Part shown: positions 49,316 to 60,711 of the stretch, in pieces
Numbering within the stretch: position 1 is the first letter of the stretch
Layout of the letters: each line of letters starts with the position of its first letter
From: Bryobacterales bacterium
GTDB lineage: Bacteria > Acidobacteriota > Terriglobia > Bryobacterales > Bryobacteraceae
DNA: 64,000 bases
Direction: 5' to 3'
NCBI GenBank assembly: GCA_009697505.1
Contig: SHUD01000001.1
Coordinates: forward strand, 104,598-168,597
Position numbers and translations under genes: made by a program
The notes under the pieces: model-generated
Databases searched by the model: none
Seen by the model: the letters and a program-made list of their open reading frames with translations, nothing else
What the model was told of the DNA's origin: nothing

Positions 49316-49903
49316 CTAGCGCGACTTGTTTGCCCCGGTGCGGAGCTCTTCTTTCGAAGCCGCTTCGTCTTTGAGCGGAGCTACTTTATCCGGGTCGATC
49401 CGCACCATGATGTAGCGGATGTGATCGTCGATCTTGGTATACAGGTGTCCGACTCCCGCCGGAATGAACACCACGTCGCCGGCCTTCAGGTTATACGACA
49501 CGCCGTTACGGATCGACTCGCCGTTGCCGCCGGGACCGTTCAACATGCGGACGGCGCGGTCATCGGCCGGACGCTCCTTCACACCCACGATGTCGGCGCC
49601 TACCATCAGTGTCGCCGTACCGTCGATGATGTGATATACCTCACTCACTTTGTGATGCACGGCCACTGTACCCGGCTTGGGTGCGGGAAGCTTGCCGCGA
49701 TAGACAACGCCCAGAGCGATGTTGCTCTTGCCCATGTCCACGGCGCGAACCTGCTGGTCGGCAACTGGAACTCCTTCGACGCGGTTCAAGTAGGCCATAA
49801 TCTCTTCATTCGGGATATAGGTGCCCTTCTTCACCTGCGCCTGGATCGGCAGCAGCATGGTGACGGCACAAAACAGAGTGGTAGCGGCGGTTTTCAAGGT
49901 CAT
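49316..49903 (-). CDS. Cupin-domain secreted protein
   Basis: VAVHHKVSEVYHIIDGTATLMVG, AGDVVFIPAGVGH. Confidence 0.8.
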   Translation of the reverse strand: MTLKTAATTLFCAVTMLLPIQAQVKKGTYIPNEEIMAYLNRVEGVPVADQQVRAVDMGKSNIALGVVYRGKLPAPKPGTVAVHHKVSEVYHIIDGTATLMVGADIVGVKERPADDRAVRMLNGPGGNGESIRNGVSYNLKAGDVVFIPAGVGHLYTKIDDHIRYIMVRIDPDKVAPLKDEAASKEELRTGANKSR

Positions 49904-49982
49904 GTGTCGAATTATAATCCGGCGGCCGGGAAAGGGGAAGCGGCAGCCGTCTCCAGTTGCCGCTTCCGCATAGAATGCCTGG

Positions 49983-52900
49983 TCAGAACAGCAGCCGCAG
50001 CCCGAGCTGAATCTGACGCGATTGGTTCGTCGTCGGAGCCCTGGGCGTTCCGAAGGACCCTATCAACGCGCCGGTGCCAGTAAAGCTATCGCCGAATGTT
50101 TGGGCAGCCAGATTCGTATTGTTGAAAATGTTGAACATCTCCACCCGGAGTTGCATCCTCAGTTTCTCGCCAAGGAGGTTCTGGTTCTTGAATACCGAGA
50201 AATCCACGTTTCGATATACCGGCATGCGGAACAGATTCCGCCCCAAATTCCCCAGTATGCCCGGTGCCGGGAAGGCGAAGCACGAGGTCTTGATGAGGTG
50301 GTTAATATCGCTCGTGGTGACCTCCGCCGGCGAACAGCCGGGAAGATCCCCCAAATAGTCGGACCTCTGCGCTCCCTGGGTCGATCCCACGGCGTTGCTT
50401 CCGGTGAACGCCCGATCCGTGGTGATCTTAACGTTATAAGGACCGCCGGATTGCCGGGTCCAGATTCCACCAATCTGCCATCCGCTCAGGATGGTGTTGC
50501 CGATCTTGTTCGACTTAACGGCGGCGAACATCGGTAGGTCGTACTGGAAGTTGAACACCAGGCTGTGTGGGATATTGTAATCTGCGGGCCCACGGTTGCA
50601 GCGCTCGCAGTAGGACCATGACGATGCGATGCTGTTTAGATATTCGTTATCGCCCACGGTGACGCTTCCATTGTCGATGACCTTCGAGTAGGTGTAAGCG
50701 ACCTGGTAGCTCAACCCCTTGGTCGGGCGCTGGACGAAGTTGACTTGCAGGGAATGATACGAGCTATGCCCGCGAAAGTCGGTACTTCTGATTTGCCCGA
50801 AGTTCGGGTTCGTTCTTCGAATCAAAGACAAGTTGTTCCCCGCCGGGATCGGGAAGACATAGTTTCTCCCATTAAAAGTCACCAGGTTGGGGGGCACTTG
50901 ATTAAAGTCATACGTCATGGCCGCCAACTTAACGCCAACCGATCCCACATAACCCGCCGTCAACGCGATGGTTCGGGTAACCTGCCGCTGAACGTTGAAG
51001 TTCCACTGCATCTTGTAGCTGCGAGGGGGATCGGGTTCAACGCGGGTGGCCTGGAGCGTACGCACGCTGAGCAGGTTAAACGCCTGGCCCGGAAAGCTGG
51101 AAGACGGGGGAGAGAAGACGGTGCCCTCCTTGTAAAACGGAGTCGTACGTTGGATATGATTCACCAGCAGATACGGCAAGGGGACGATGTCAAACATTCC
51201 GACCCCACCCCGGATCGCGGTCTTGCCATCCTTGAAAGGATCCCAGGCGAAGCCGATGCGAGGGGCGAAGTTCTTGAAGGTCGGATTGTTGTAGTAGGGA
51301 TCGCCCACGGTGACTGCCGGATCGGTCAGATTGCGAAGACTAGCAATCTTTCCATTGACTTCCTTGACCACGGTGGTCGTGTCATAGCGCACGCCCAGAT
51401 TGATGGTGAGGTTGGGACGGATACGGTAGTCGTCCTGAAAGTATGCGCCGATAATCGAGTTTCGCGCGCCGCGGATGGTATCCGAACCAGGGATGAGACC
51501 ACTGAACTGATCCGGGACAACGGTCAGCATGCTCTGGATGGAGCCGAAGGTCCACAGTCCGTTGGGGCGGTTGCGCTGGTCGATATTGCTGAGCACGCGT
51601 TCAATCCCACCGCCAAAACGCATGCTGTGGCGGCCTTTGGTCCAGGACACGTCGTTATACAACTGCGGAGCGGTGTAATGGAAGTCGTTCAGGCCGGCGG
51701 TACCGATGCCGCCCCAATTCGTCGTGCTCTGGATGCCGCTGACTGCAATGTATCCCGTTGGATTGCCGGGAACAAAACCGAGCTTCGTATCGGCAAGCGC
51801 CTCGAATCCAGGCCTAATACAGCAGTCGAGGTTGTTGCCGGCACGGGTGCGCGTCACTCCCGCGCGAGTATTGTTGATGAGGGTTGGTGAGAAGATATGC
51901 TGCAAACTCACGATCCCGTTGATTTTGCGGGCCGGCGCGCCGGCCAGTTTCTGACCGTAGTTATCCGGCGACGACACGGTCGTGTCGTCATAGGAATAGT
52001 GCCCATTGAGCGTGGTATTCGAAGAAAAGTAGTGATCGATTTTGCCGATGATGAATTTCTCGTCGCCCAAACGGACCGCGGGGAGAAGGAACTTCCCGAC
52101 ATCGCCGGTCACCTGTCCATTCGGAAAGGGGTAGAACTGCAGATACGGCTTCATGCGTGAATCCACGGGGACCTGTCTGGTACTGGCACAGGGATTGCCG
52201 GGTGCGCTGTTGCAGAGAATGCCGTTATGTGCGTTCGCCGAGAGGGTATCGGTCGAATACGACAGGCCTTTTGCCTCTGTCAGCGCTTCATAATTGCTAA
52301 AGAAGAAGGTCTTGTCTTTCCTGATCGGTCCGCCGATGGCGCCCCCATACTGGTGCCTGCGAAACGGCGCGATGTCCTTTGGATCAAAAAAGTTTCGGGC
52401 GTCCAGCACGCTGTTGCGGTGGAAATAGTAAGCGCTTCCGTGAAACTCGTTGGTGCCCGACTTGGTAATTGCGTTGATGACGCCGCTGGCGCCCCGGCCA
52501 AACTCGGCCGAGTAGTTGTTGGTAAGAACCGAGAACTCGCGGATCGCGTCCACTCCCATATTCACGTGCAAGGAGCTTCCCGGACCTGCATTGGCATGGT
52601 CGTTAACCACCAGTCCGTCAATCCGGAAAACATTTTCCGTGGTCCGGCCGCCGGAAATAGAGATGGCCAGTCCATTCCCGCGCTGGGCGCGGGAGGTGTC
52701 GCTCTGATACACGCCGGAACTGGTGAGGGCGCCCGGCTGCAACAAAGCCAGTTGGAGCCAGTCGCGGCCATTCAAAGGCAACTCGCGAATGGTGGTGGCA
52801 TTCACGAATCCGCCCATCGCGGAACCGGAAGTGTCTACCTGGGCAACTTCGCCAGTGACTTCGATTTTTTCGGTGACCGCTCCCACGGTCATGGCGAAGT

Positions 52901-53228
52901 TCACTCCGACATCGGCGCCGACTGTGACCGATATGCCGCTTCGCACTTCGGTCTTGAAACCGGTGGCGGTAATCGTGACTTCATACGAACCGGCCGGAAC
53001 GGCGGTAATCCGGTACTCGCCGTTATCCTGGCTGGTGGTGGTGCGGACGGCGCCGGTCTCGGTGTTGCGCGCGGATATCCCCGCTTTACCAATCGCGCCG
53101 CCTTGCTGATCCTGGACGATTCCGAGAATGGTTCCGTTGACCGCCTGCGCATGCAGTAACACTGGAATCACAAATGCCACAACCAACAACAAGGCGAGAA
53201 ACACGAATCGAGAACCGCTGTTCAGCAT
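49983..53228 (-). CDS. TonB-dependent receptor / Oar-like outer membrane protein with carboxypeptidase-regulatory-like domain
   Basis: NGTILGIVQDQQGGAIGKAGISARNTETGAVRTTTSQDNGEYRI; plug-domain motif; large beta-barrel ending in a C-terminal Phe. Confidence 0.88.
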   Translation of the reverse strand: MLNSGSRFVFLALLLVVAFVIPVLLHAQAVNGTILGIVQDQQGGAIGKAGISARNTETGAVRTTTSQDNGEYRITAVPAGSYEVTITATGFKTEVRSGISVTVGADVGVNFAMTVGAVTEKIEVTGEVAQVDTSGSAMGGFVNATTIRELPLNGRDWLQLALLQPGALTSSGVYQSDTSRAQRGNGLAISISGGRTTENVFRIDGLVVNDHANAGPGSSLHVNMGVDAIREFSVLTNNYSAEFGRGASGVINAITKSGTNEFHGSAYYFHRNSVLDARNFFDPKDIAPFRRHQYGGAIGGPIRKDKTFFFSNYEALTEAKGLSYSTDTLSANAHNGILCNSAPGNPCASTRQVPVDSRMKPYLQFYPFPNGQVTGDVGKFLLPAVRLGDEKFIIGKIDHYFSSNTTLNGHYSYDDTTVSSPDNYGQKLAGAPARKINGIVSLQHIFSPTLINNTRAGVTRTRAGNNLDCCIRPGFEALADTKLGFVPGNPTGYIAVSGIQSTTNWGGIGTAGLNDFHYTAPQLYNDVSWTKGRHSMRFGGGIERVLSNIDQRNRPNGLWTFGSIQSMLTVVPDQFSGLIPGSDTIRGARNSIIGAYFQDDYRIRPNLTINLGVRYDTTTVVKEVNGKIASLRNLTDPAVTVGDPYYNNPTFKNFAPRIGFAWDPFKDGKTAIRGGVGMFDIVPLPYLLVNHIQRTTPFYKEGTVFSPPSSSFPGQAFNLLSVRTLQATRVEPDPPRSYKMQWNFNVQRQVTRTIALTAGYVGSVGVKLAAMTYDFNQVPPNLVTFNGRNYVFPIPAGNNLSLIRRTNPNFGQIRSTDFRGHSSYHSLQVNFVQRPTKGLSYQVAYTYSKVIDNGSVTVGDNEYLNSIASSWSYCERCNRGPADYNIPHSLVFNFQYDLPMFAAVKSNKIGNTILSGWQIGGIWTRQSGGPYNVKITTDRAFTGSNAVGSTQGAQRSDYLGDLPGCSPAEVTTSDINHLIKTSCFAFPAPGILGNLGRNLFRMPVYRNVDFSVFKNQNLLGEKLRMQLRVEMFNIFNNTNLAAQTFGDSFTGTGALIGSFGTPRAPTTNQSRQIQLGLRLLF

Positions 53229-53302
53229 ATAAATCTCCCCAACCAAATGGAATAGACCACACGCAGTTTTTAACTTTATCATGAAGGTTAAGTTCATGTT
53301 AA

Positions 53303-53311
53303 GGGGGGGGG
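53303..53311. repeat. Homopolymeric G tract (9 G)
   Basis: Direct read: gttaaGGGGGGGGGtggtag, 74 nt upstream of the 53228 start codon on the minus strand. Confidence 0.95.
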
Positions 53312-53339
53312 TGGTAGACAGCACATGCGGCGGGCGGAA

Positions 53340-55768
53340 CTATTCGTCGCGGAGTGCCGAAGCGGGTTCGATGAGCATGGCGCGGCGCGCGGGCAGGTAG
53401 CAGGCGATGAACGAAACCACTGCGAGCACCAGCGCAGCCACCGAAAGCGTCATCGGAGAGGTCGCGCTGACGCCAACCAGGACGCTGCGCAGGACGGACG
53501 CTGTTGCGAGCGCGCCCAGCAGGCCCGCCGCGATGCCCACCAGAGTGAGGCGCATGCCGCTCCAAATGGTCGCTCGCAGCACACCGCCGGGCGTCGCTCC
53601 CAGGGCCATCCGGATGCCGATTTCGTGACGCCTCTGCGCTACGGCGTAGGCATTGATTCCGTAAATGCCGATCACCGCGAGCAGGATCGCCAGCACGGCG
53701 AACGCACCCATCAACCTTGCCTGGAAGTGCGGCTCGGAGAACTGATTGACAAAGGTTTCCTCCAGGGAGCTGAGTTGATCTACCGGCGCATTGCCATTCA
53801 TCTGCGTGAGTTGGTTGCGCACGGCGCCGGCGATCGCCGCGATGTTGCCGGAACCGCGGACCGCGAACCAAATCGACGGCGAGAAGTGATTCTGGGAATC
53901 CGGTGTGTAGACCATGGGCCTGTGCGCGGGCAATCCCCGGCCGGAACTCACGTCCCCGACCACGCCGACGATTTCCGCGCGGATCGTCTCCTCGAATGCG
54001 TTCTTTCCGAGGATGGGGCGATTCAGAAGAATGCGCTTGCCAATCGGATTTTCGGTGGGAAAGTAGCGCTCCACGAATGCTTCGTTGACGACGACGACCG
54101 GCGGCGCCGTTTCGTGATCCGTTTCCGCCAAGCTGCGCCCGGATTTTACCGGGATACCGAGAGTCTCAAAATATCCGGGTGACACCGTCGTGTAAACGAC
54201 GCCCGGTTTCTCCGCTTGCGGGCGGGGAGGCGAGTCCTCCAGATCGAAAGGAACCTCCATGCTGCCACCGGAAAGCGGCAGGCTGCTGGCGGCCGTTACG
54301 TTGTCCACTCCGGGCAGGGAGCGGAGCCGCTCCACCGCCTGGCGGCGGAACGCGATCGCGCGGGGTGCGTCGTAGACCGCGGCGGGAAGAAATACGCGAA
54401 CGGTAAGCACATTCTTTAAGAGGAGTCCCGGATCGGTCTGCGTCAGTTTGCTCAGGCTTTGCTGCATGGACGCCGCGCTTGCCAGCAGCATCAGGGCCAC
54501 GGCTACTTGGACGGTAACCATGGCTTGCCGGAAGCGCCGCCGCAGGATGCCGCCGGTGGATCCGCGCCCGCCGTCTTTCAATGCGCTCTGCACATCGATC
54601 CGCAGCGCGGCCACGGCGGGGGCCAGTCCGAAAATAAATCCCGTCGTCACCGTTACCAGCAGCGTGATGCCGGCCATCAGCCAGTTCACCTGAATGGGAA
54701 CCGTGGCGGGGATGGCGTTGGGAGGCACAAACGACGGCGCGGCGCGGATGAGCACCCATCCCACGGCCAGTCCGGCCAGGCCGCCGAATAACGAAAGTAA
54801 CAGACTCTCGGTCAGCAACTGGCGGACCAGTCTTCCGCGGCCTGCCCCCAGCGCCACGCGGACCGCCATCTCGCGGGTTCGCGCAATGGACCGCGTCAGG
54901 AGCAACCCCGCTACGTTCGCGCAGGTGATGAATAGCACCAGGGCCACCGCGCCGAACAGCAATAGCAACCGCGTCCGGAACGTCCGGTTGACCAGCCAGT
55001 CGAGCAGGCTTTGCATCTCTACCCTCCAGCCGCCCTCGCTTGCGGGATATTCCTGCCCCAGAGTCCGCGCCAGCGCATTCATCTCGGCCACGGCGCCCTC
55101 TCGCGAGCCTCTTAGCCGGGCCACAACGAACAAGTAGCGATAGTCGCGATCCAAACGGTTCACGGATAAGGGAACCCACACGTCCCGGCGCGTCAGAAAT
55201 TCAAAATCGGCAGGCAGGACGCCGACGATCGTGTGCGGAATTCCGTTGAGCCGGATGGATGAGTTGAGGGCGCTCTGACGCCCTCCGAAGTTGTCCTGCC
55301 ACATCCGGTAGCTGATCAGAACGACTGGCGTCACACTGCCGGCGTTATCCACGGCGTCTTCTTCCGCGCTGAAGGTGCGGCCCAATACTGGCTGCACGCC
55401 GAGAGTGTGAAACAAATTGGACGTTACCGTGGCGCCGTTGATCTGCCGGGGCAAATCCGTCCCGGTCATCACGTACGTCGCCGCCGCCCAGGCTGCCAGC
55501 TCGGTGAAGGACTTGGAACGAGACCGCCAGTCCAGAAAATTCGCGGCGGAGACGCGCCGCTCGACGCCCTGCGCGTCCTTCTCCCACAGCAGCATCAACT
55601 GCGAGGGGCCGGCGAAGTTGACGGGGTGGAGCAGCATCGCGTCCACGATGCTGAACATCGCGGAATTGGCGCCGATGCCGAGAGCCAGGGCCAAAATGAC
55701 CCACAGGGTAACGACCGGCGAGCGAGTACGCGCGCGCCGAAACGCACATCACTGAGAAAACGCCCCAT
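53340..55768 (-). pseudogene. MacB/FtsX (ADOP-type) ABC permease with apparent N-terminal frameshift
   Basis: Main ORF 53340..55694 (LALALGIGANSAMFSIVDAMLLHPV...). Expected N-terminus MGRFLSDVRFGARVLA lies in another frame from 55768; TRSPVVTLWVI immediately precedes the main ORF in its own frame. Confidence 0.7.
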
Positions 55769-55817
55769 TTGAGACCAAGTAATTCTGCTCAATATGATAG
55801 CGAATTCGGCATCATTA

Positions 55818-56630
55818 TTACCGTTCGGCAAGCACGGGATTCCGGAGCTCTCCGATGCCGCTGACGCGGATGACTACCTCGTCGCCAGCTTGCAGGTAGC
55901 GCGGCGGCTTGCGCGCGAAGCCGACGCCCGCGGGAGTACCCGTGGAAACCACATCGCCCGGCTCCAGCGTAACCACACTGGAGATAAACTCAACCAGGGC
56001 CGGAATTCCGAACAGCAGCTCCCGTGTGTTCGAGCTCTGCAGAACTTGGCCGCCGATTTCAAGAGATATATCCAAAGCGTGAGGATCGGCGATTTCATCC
56101 CGCGTGACAATGCACGGACCCATGGGCGCAAAGGTATCGAAAGTTTTCCCCATCAACCACTGGCTGGTGGAGAACTGGTAATCGCGGGCGCTTACGTCGT
56201 TAACGATGGTGTATCCGAAGACGTGATCCATGGCGCGGGCCGCGGGAATGTGGCGCCCTCCCGCGCCGATCACGAAGGCGAATTCGGCTTCATAATCCGG
56301 CCGCGTAGAGGCTGTGGGCAGCACAATCGGTTCGCCGGGACCGATCACCACGTTGGTGAACTTGTTGAAGATGGTCGGAATCGCCGGGATCTCCAGTCCG
56401 GCTTCGAGCGCGTGATCGCGGTAGTTGAGACCCACGCAGATCAGCTTCGGAGGCCGCGGAATCGGAGCCAGCAGCTTCACTGTGGACAGCATGTAGGAAG
56501 GCCCCCTGGCGGACGGCGCCCCCGCGGCGATCACCGAAAGCATGTCTTTGCCCAAGCCCACCACGTTCTCGCCGGAGACGATGCCGGCCTGCGATGGGAT
56601 GCCGGGCCCCCGAAACGTTACCAGACGCAT
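55818..56630 (-). CDS. Fumarylacetoacetate hydrolase family protein
   Basis: ICVGLNYRDHALEAG, NDVSARDYQFSTSQW, GDVVSTGTPAGVG. Confidence 0.92.
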   Translation of the reverse strand: MRLVTFRGPGIPSQAGIVSGENVVGLGKDMLSVIAAGAPSARGPSYMLSTVKLLAPIPRPPKLICVGLNYRDHALEAGLEIPAIPTIFNKFTNVVIGPGEPIVLPTASTRPDYEAEFAFVIGAGGRHIPAARAMDHVFGYTIVNDVSARDYQFSTSQWLMGKTFDTFAPMGPCIVTRDEIADPHALDISLEIGGQVLQSSNTRELLFGIPALVEFISSVVTLEPGDVVSTGTPAGVGFARKPPRYLQAGDEVVIRVSGIGELRNPVLAER

Positions 56631-56658
56631 AAGGCCAGCATGCCACAATGAGAGTTTC

Positions 56659-58206
56659 ATGTCCCGTATTCAGCGCGCCCTGATCAGCGTTACCGATAAG
56701 ACTGGAGTTGTGGAGTTTGCCCGCTCGCTTTCGCGGTTGGGAGTAGAAATCCTCTCCACCGGCGGCACGTATCGCGTCCTGCAAACCGCCGGAATCACTC
56801 CCTTGCGCGAAGTGGCCGAGGTCACCGAATTTCCGGAGATGCTCGACGGGCGCGTGAAGACCCTGCATCCGCGAATCGCCGGAGGCATTCTGGCCATGCG
56901 TTCCAAGGCGGAGCACATGCGGGCCATCGCCGCGCACGCGATTCCGGCGATTGATCTGGTCTGTGTGAACCTCTATGAGTTCGAAAAAGTGGCCGCCCGT
57001 AAAGACGCCACACTTGAGGAACTCATCGAAAATATAGACATTGGCGGACCCACCATGATCCGCGCCGCCGCTAAGAATTGGCAGGATGTTGCGGTCGTGA
57101 CATCGGCCGCGGACTACGCGCCCATCATGCAAGAACTTCAGAACAACGCTGGTGTGCTTTCCACGGAGACGCATTGGCGGCTGGCCAAGCAGGCATTTGC
57201 GACCACCGCCGCCTACGACCGGGCGGTGAGCGCCCGGCTCACTGAGATCCCGCCCACGGGGGACGTGCTGCCAGCGACGCTGGATATCCGCGCGCCACGG
57301 TCGCGCGCCCTGCGCTACGGCGAAAACCCGCACCAATCCGCGGCCCTTTACACCAGTGGTTCGGCGGGCATCGCCGGTGCGCGCCAACTGCACGGCAAAG
57401 AGCTTTCCTACAACAATCTCGTCGATCTCGATGCGGCCTGGCAGTTGGTTTCCGAGTTCGAAGCGGCTGCCTCGACGATCGTCAAGCACACCAATCCGTG
57501 CGGTTGCGCGGAGGGCGCCACGCAAGCCGAAAGCTACCGGCGGGCCCTTGAAGCCGATCCCATTTCCGCCTTTGGCGGCGTGCTGGCCTTCAACCGCCCG
57601 CTGGACGGCGAAACTGCTACCGAGATCGCCAAGACGTTCATTGAAGCGATCGCCGCTCCTGCATATAGCGACGATGCGCTGCGGATCCTGCGCGAAAAAA
57701 AGAATCTCCGGCTGTTGCAAGTCGCCAGCGCGCCAGCGGAGTTGGTTGTGAAGTCGATCAGCGGAGGATTCCTCGCGCAGACGCCGGATATTCACCACCT
57801 GTCGCCCGCAGAAACCGAAGTGAAGACCCGCCGCGCCCCCACGCGCGAGGAATGGATAGCGCTGGCGTTTGGATGGAAAGTCGCCAAACACGTCAAGAGC
57901 AATGCCATCGTGTATGCGCGTTCGGTTGACAATCTAGGCCAGGCGATCAGCGCCGGAGCGGGGCAGATGAGCCGCGTGGATTCGGTGAAGTTCGGCGCGA
58001 TGAAAGCGGGTTTGCCTCTGCAAGGCGCGGTGGTGGCGTCCGACGCCTTCTTCCCTTTTCCGGACGGCGTGGAAGAAGCCGCCAAGCATGGTGTCACGGC
58101 GCTGATTCAACCCGGTGGCTCCGTGCGCGACGAAGAAGTGATCGCTGCCGCGGACCGCTTGGGCCTGGCGATGGTGTTCACCGGAGTGCGGCACTTCCGG
58201 CACTAA
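56659..58206 (+). CDS. purH: Bifunctional AICAR formyltransferase / IMP cyclohydrolase
   Basis: [59 protein letters not shown]. Confidence 0.95.
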   Translation: MSRIQRALISVTDKTGVVEFARSLSRLGVEILSTGGTYRVLQTAGITPLREVAEVTEFPEMLDGRVKTLHPRIAGGILAMRSKAEHMRAIAAHAIPAIDLVCVNLYEFEKVAARKDATLEELIENIDIGGPTMIRAAAKNWQDVAVVTSAADYAPIMQELQNNAGVLSTETHWRLAKQAFATTAAYDRAVSARLTEIPPTGDVLPATLDIRAPRSRALRYGENPHQSAALYTSGSAGIAGARQLHGKELSYNNLVDLDAAWQLVSEFEAAASTIVKHTNPCGCAEGATQAESYRRALEADPISAFGGVLAFNRPLDGETATEIAKTFIEAIAAPAYSDDALRILREKKNLRLLQVASAPAELVVKSISGGFLAQTPDIHHLSPAETEVKTRRAPTREEWIALAFGWKVAKHVKSNAIVYARSVDNLGQAISAGAGQMSRVDSVKFGAMKAGLPLQGAVVASDAFFPFPDGVEEAAKHGVTALIQPGGSVRDEEVIAAADRLGLAMVFTGVRHFRH

Positions 58207-58214
58207 GCGCGAGT

Positions 58215-58514
58215 TTACGTTTCACTGAACAGCTTGAGCTTGTTGGTGACGTTGGTCACGCCCTTCACCCGCTTCGTGATGCGCGCGGCCTTTTCGCGGG
58301 CCTTGTCGTCGTGCACGCGCCCCTCCAATGTGACGGCCCCGTCTTTTACGGTGACGGCCAAGCCCGCGCCTCGCACGTTGGCGTCATCGGCCAGCTTGCG
58401 GCGCACATCGTCGTAGATGCGGTCGTCGCTGGACGTAGGGGAAGAAGGCTTTTGTGCCACCACCAACATCGGCACGATCAGGACCAGGATCAAAAGTAAA
58501 GAAAGCAGACGCAT
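58215..58514 (-). CDS. BON-domain periplasmic protein
   Basis: Signal peptide; LTVKDGAVTLEGRVHDDKAREKAARITKRVKGVTNVTNKL (BON). Confidence 0.85.
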   Translation of the reverse strand: MRLLSLLLILVLIVPMLVVAQKPSSPTSSDDRIYDDVRRKLADDANVRGAGLAVTVKDGAVTLEGRVHDDKAREKAARITKRVKGVTNVTNKLKLFSET

Positions 58515-58557
58515 AGGAATCCCCTACAATTCTACAGATTCTCTAGCCTCCGCATAT

Positions 58558-59463
58558 TTAGGATAGTGCCGCACGCCAGTCTACAGCCGTCAGAAACTCG
58601 GGATCCTGCCGCCAGCCGGCGCGGACCTTCACGAAAGTTTGCAGGAACACTTTGCGGTCGAATACACGCTCCAGTTCCTGGCGGGCCAGGGTGCCGATCT
58701 TCTTGAGCGCCGAACCGCCGGCGCCGATCAGGATCGCCTTTTGCCCGGGACGCTCCACGTAAATCGTCGCGGCGATGCGCAGCAATTGGGGAGTGTCCTG
58801 CCACGTTTCGATGACGACAGCCACCGCGTGCGGCACCTCCTGCTGCGTGTGATGCAAGACTTTCTCGCGAACCATCTCGGCGGCGAGGAACCGCTCGGGC
58901 TGGTCCGTCAGGTAATCGTCGGGATACTCGGCGGGACCTACAGGGAGACGCTGGATGATCTCCTGTTGCAGGACCTCCAGGCCCTCGCCTTTTCTGGCGG
59001 ATATGGGAACGTAGGCAGCGAAGTCATGGAGCGCCCGGTAATGCTCGATCACCTCTAGAACGCGCGGCTTCTTCTCCAGCCAGTCGATCTTGTTGATGAC
59101 GGCGATGACCGGCGCCTGAATCTTGCGCGCCAGGTCCACGGCTTCCTGGTCCTCTTTCGTGAACGGAGCCAGTGCGTCAATGACGTACAGGGCGACGTCG
59201 GGAGCCTCGGCGGCGGCGCGCACGGATTCCATCATGCGCCGGTTCAGCAGAGTGTCCGACTTATGGATACCGGGCGTGTCGAGGAACACGATCTGCGCTT
59301 GCGGCAGAGTGAGCACCCCCTGGATCTGCGTACGGGTGGTCTGCGGCTTGGCGGCGACCGCGGCCAGCTTGGTTCCCAGCAGCGCGTTCAACAGCGTGGA
59401 TTTCCCGGCGTTCGGGCGGCCTAGAATCGCCACGAATCCCGCGCGGTGCTTGGTTTTTTTCAT
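58558..59463 (-). CDS. era: GTPase Era
   Basis: GRPNAGKSTLLNALLG, DTPGIH, NKIDW, C-terminal KH region ILIGAGGSALKKIGTLARQELE. Confidence 0.95.
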   Translation of the reverse strand: MKKTKHRAGFVAILGRPNAGKSTLLNALLGTKLAAVAAKPQTTRTQIQGVLTLPQAQIVFLDTPGIHKSDTLLNRRMMESVRAAAEAPDVALYVIDALAPFTKEDQEAVDLARKIQAPVIAVINKIDWLEKKPRVLEVIEHYRALHDFAAYVPISARKGEGLEVLQQEIIQRLPVGPAEYPDDYLTDQPERFLAAEMVREKVLHHTQQEVPHAVAVVIETWQDTPQLLRIAATIYVERPGQKAILIGAGGSALKKIGTLARQELERVFDRKVFLQTFVKVRAGWRQDPEFLTAVDWRAALS

Positions 59464-60711
59464 TTATTTGGAAGCGGCCTTACTGACGCGAACCTGATCC
59501 ACGCGTACCTGATTGGCGGCCAGCACGGTGATGGTAATGCCATCGCGCTCCGCGTGTTCGGCGGGTTCGGGGACGTGACCCAGCCACTCGGTGATCAAGC
59601 CGCCGACGGTAGTGGATTCGGTGTCATCCTGAGGATGATATCCGACGAGATCTTCCAGACGGCTGATGTCGAAGCTGCCCGAAACGATGTAGCTGCCGTC
59701 GGGCTGCGCGCTGAAATCCCGTTCCGGTTCGTGCTCGTCGTGAATCTCGCCGACGATTTCTTCCACCATGTCTTCCATGGTCACGATGCCCGCCGTTGCT
59801 CCGTATTCATCCACCACCACCGCCATGTGCGCGCCTTCTTCCTGCATTTCGCGCAAGAGATCGTTAACGGGTTTGGTTTCCGGGACCGCGCGGATAGGAC
59901 GGAGAACATCGTGCACCTTGCGCTGAGCGCGTTCGTCGTCGTCCAGTTCAAACATATCGCGCACGTGGACGAAGCCGGTGATCTGATCGATCGTATCTTC
60001 AAATGCCGGGATGCGCGAATACTGTTCGTGAATCGCCAACTCGCGCAGTTCTTCCAGCGGAGCTTCTTGCCGGATGGCGACCACGCGCGGCCGCGGCGTC
60101 ATGATCTCACGCACGGTCGTATCGCCGAAGGCCACCACGGACTGGATCAATTCGCGGTCCCCTTTTTCGATGAAGCCTTCTTCTTCGCCGGCCGTAATCA
60201 GCGCGTCGATATGCTCTTCCGGGGTGGGCGCTTCGTCGGCACGCGGATGATCCCCCAAATCAAACAGCGATTGCAGGAAGCCGAGGGTCCAGGTAAGCGG
60301 TTTCATCAGCAGCGCGAGCAACCGGTAAAGCGGGACCAACGCCACCAACGCGTGGCCGCTGGTTTTGCGATACACAATCTGCGGGATCACATAGGTGCCG
60401 AAGATCGCGAAAAACGTCACCAGGAGAATGGCCACGGTCAGCGCTTCGGCGTCACCCGCGTTTTGCGCCGTTACGGCCAGTGTCAGGCAGCCGACCGCCG
60501 CCAGGCCTATATGCTTGATCAAAGAGAAGGTAAGCGCACCGGTTTCCGTTTCCATGCCGAGGCGGGCTTCCAGCGTGGCCTTGAAATACTCAAGCGACGG
60601 AAGCTCGCGCGCGCGGATGCGGAGCGATTCCAGATACAAGACCTGAATGATGGACGCCAGCGTGACCACCGCGGCGGTCAGCAGATCGGCAATGAGCAGC
60701 GCCAGGGTCAT
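59464..60711 (-). CDS. Hemolysin/CorC-like CBS-domain membrane protein
   Basis: N-terminal TM region; [81 protein letters not shown]. Confidence 0.92.
   Translation of the reverse strand: MTLALLIADLLTAAVVTLASIIQVLYLESLRIRARELPSLEYFKATLEARLGMETETGALTFSLIKHIGLAAVGCLTLAVTAQNAGDAEALTVAILLVTFFAIFGTYVIPQIVYRKTSGHALVALVPLYRLLALLMKPLTWTLGFLQSLFDLGDHPRADEAPTPEEHIDALITAGEEEGFIEKGDRELIQSVVAFGDTTVREIMTPRPRVVAIRQEAPLEELRELAIHEQYSRIPAFEDTIDQITGFVHVRDMFELDDDERAQRKVHDVLRPIRAVPETKPVNDLLREMQEEGAHMAVVVDEYGATAGIVTMEDMVEEIVGEIHDEHEPERDFSAQPDGSYIVSGSFDISRLEDLVGYHPQDDTESTTVGGLITEWLGHVPEPAEHAERDGITITVLAANQVRVDQVRVSKAASK

Noticed and set aside
56290-57891. 533-aa minus-strand ORF
   Set aside because: Antisense to purH, which is unambiguous.
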